Of a stretch of 37,594 bases of DNA, positions 37,200 through 37,594 are shown one piece after another. The stretch lies in assembly GCF_000763055.1 (NCBI RefSeq), contig NZ_KN214134.1, positions 595,678 to 633,271 of the forward strand, given 5' to 3'. The translations under genes and the position numbers were made by a program. Source of the DNA: Collinsella sp. 4_8_47FAA (GTDB lineage Bacteria; Actinomycetota; Coriobacteriia; Coriobacteriales; Coriobacteriaceae). The number at the start of each line of letters is the position of its first letter. The stretch's first letter is position 1. The notes beneath the pieces were generated by a model that did no database searches, was not told the DNA's origin, and was given only the letters and a program-made list of their open reading frames with translations.

Positions 37200-37594
37200 C
37201 TACGCCGCAAGGGCCCGGTTCCGGAACTCCTCCGGCGTCAGGCCCTTCAATCTTACCTGCCTGCGCCGCGTGTTCCAATGGTCTATGTACTCCTCCAGGT
37301 CGCGCTTGAAGTCCCCGAAGCTGCCCCACTCCCTGCCGCGGTAGAACTCGTCCTTCACGTGGCCGAAGAGCTGCTCGGTGGCGGCGTTGTCGATGCAGTT
37401 CCCCTTGCGCGACATGCTCTGGGTGATGCCCGCCCCCTCCAGCCTGGAGGCGTAGGACTCGTGCTGGTACTGCCAGCCCATGTCCGAGTGCATGGTCGGC
37501 GCCGCCCCGTCGGGCAGGGCCTCGAGGAGCCGGTCGAGCATCCTGTGCTGCGTGGGGCGAGGTCCGGCGGAGGTCGATATGTCGCTCGCCACGA
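37200..37594 (-). CDS. IS3-family transposase (OrfB), C-terminal part
   Basis: Open from the window edge to a TAG at 37200-37202, about 131 residues. It has the rve_3 core of IS3/IS150 OrfB: HSDMGWQYQHESYASRLEG, SMSRKGNCIDNAATEQLFGH with the last acidic residue of the DDE triad, and NTRRRQVRLKGLTPEEFRNR. It catalyses IS transposition. The first part and any OrfA lie outside. Its base composition is higher in GC than that of the low-GC module. Confidence 0.88.
   Translation of the reverse strand, partial: VASDISTSAGPRPTQHRMLDRLLEALPDGAAPTMHSDMGWQYQHESYASRLEGAGITQSMSRKGNCIDNAATEQLFGHVKDEFYRGREWGSFGDFKRDLEEYIDHWNTRRRQVRLKGLTPEEFRNRALAA

Overview
The window is high-GC bacterial DNA that most resembles a Coriobacteriia gut actinobacterium, probably Collinsella. 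This rests on codon use, gene families and the style of the intergenic repeats; no rRNA or other marker gene is present to confirm it. I saw no rRNA, tRNA or CRISPR array, and no gene-free stretch reaches 300 bases.

Both edges cut through insertion sequences: the 3' end of an IS256-family transposase (1-357) and the C-terminal part of an IS3-family transposase (37200-37594, minus). Bases 500-28640 look mostly like core chromosome. In order they hold: a glutaredoxin and an XRE/zinc-ribbon/TipAS regulator; trmO; a MalY/PatB aminotransferase; two related nutrient-sensing hybrid histidine kinases, one with a separate binding lipoprotein and one with fused binding domains and a single-base frameshift, around a PNPOx-fold protein; a K+ channel; a LOG-family protein; a CLC-family channel; a GntR/ABC exporter operon; release factor 3; a VUT/YhhQ transporter; an SDR; uracil-DNA glycosylase; an EamA transporter divergent from a LysR regulator; a MATE pump; RlmA; small membrane proteins; RsmJ; a small zinc protein; a GNAT; and a TetM-like translational GTPase.

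From 28626 to 36513 lies an accessory block bracketed by two inverted copies of a 71-bp repeat, each sitting at the 3' end of a flanking core gene. Its first half holds an AAA ATPase and a class III-type UvrA. Its second half (32503-36396) has visibly lower GC. It holds a serine resolvase, an FxLyD-type lipoprotein, a DUF4230-type membrane protein and a 353-residue protein I do not recognise, framed by two AT-rich arrays of 10-bp units sharing a 15-bp direct repeat. This module is the best candidate for something undescribed.

Regulatory themes: many genes have a (T/G)ACAAT hexamer upstream, often as TGnGACAAT. Long perfect hairpins recur between genes. A 10-bp tandem triplet precedes the AAA ATPase, and a dyad overlaps the GntR promoter. 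Functions are assigned from motifs and family memory only; no search was run.
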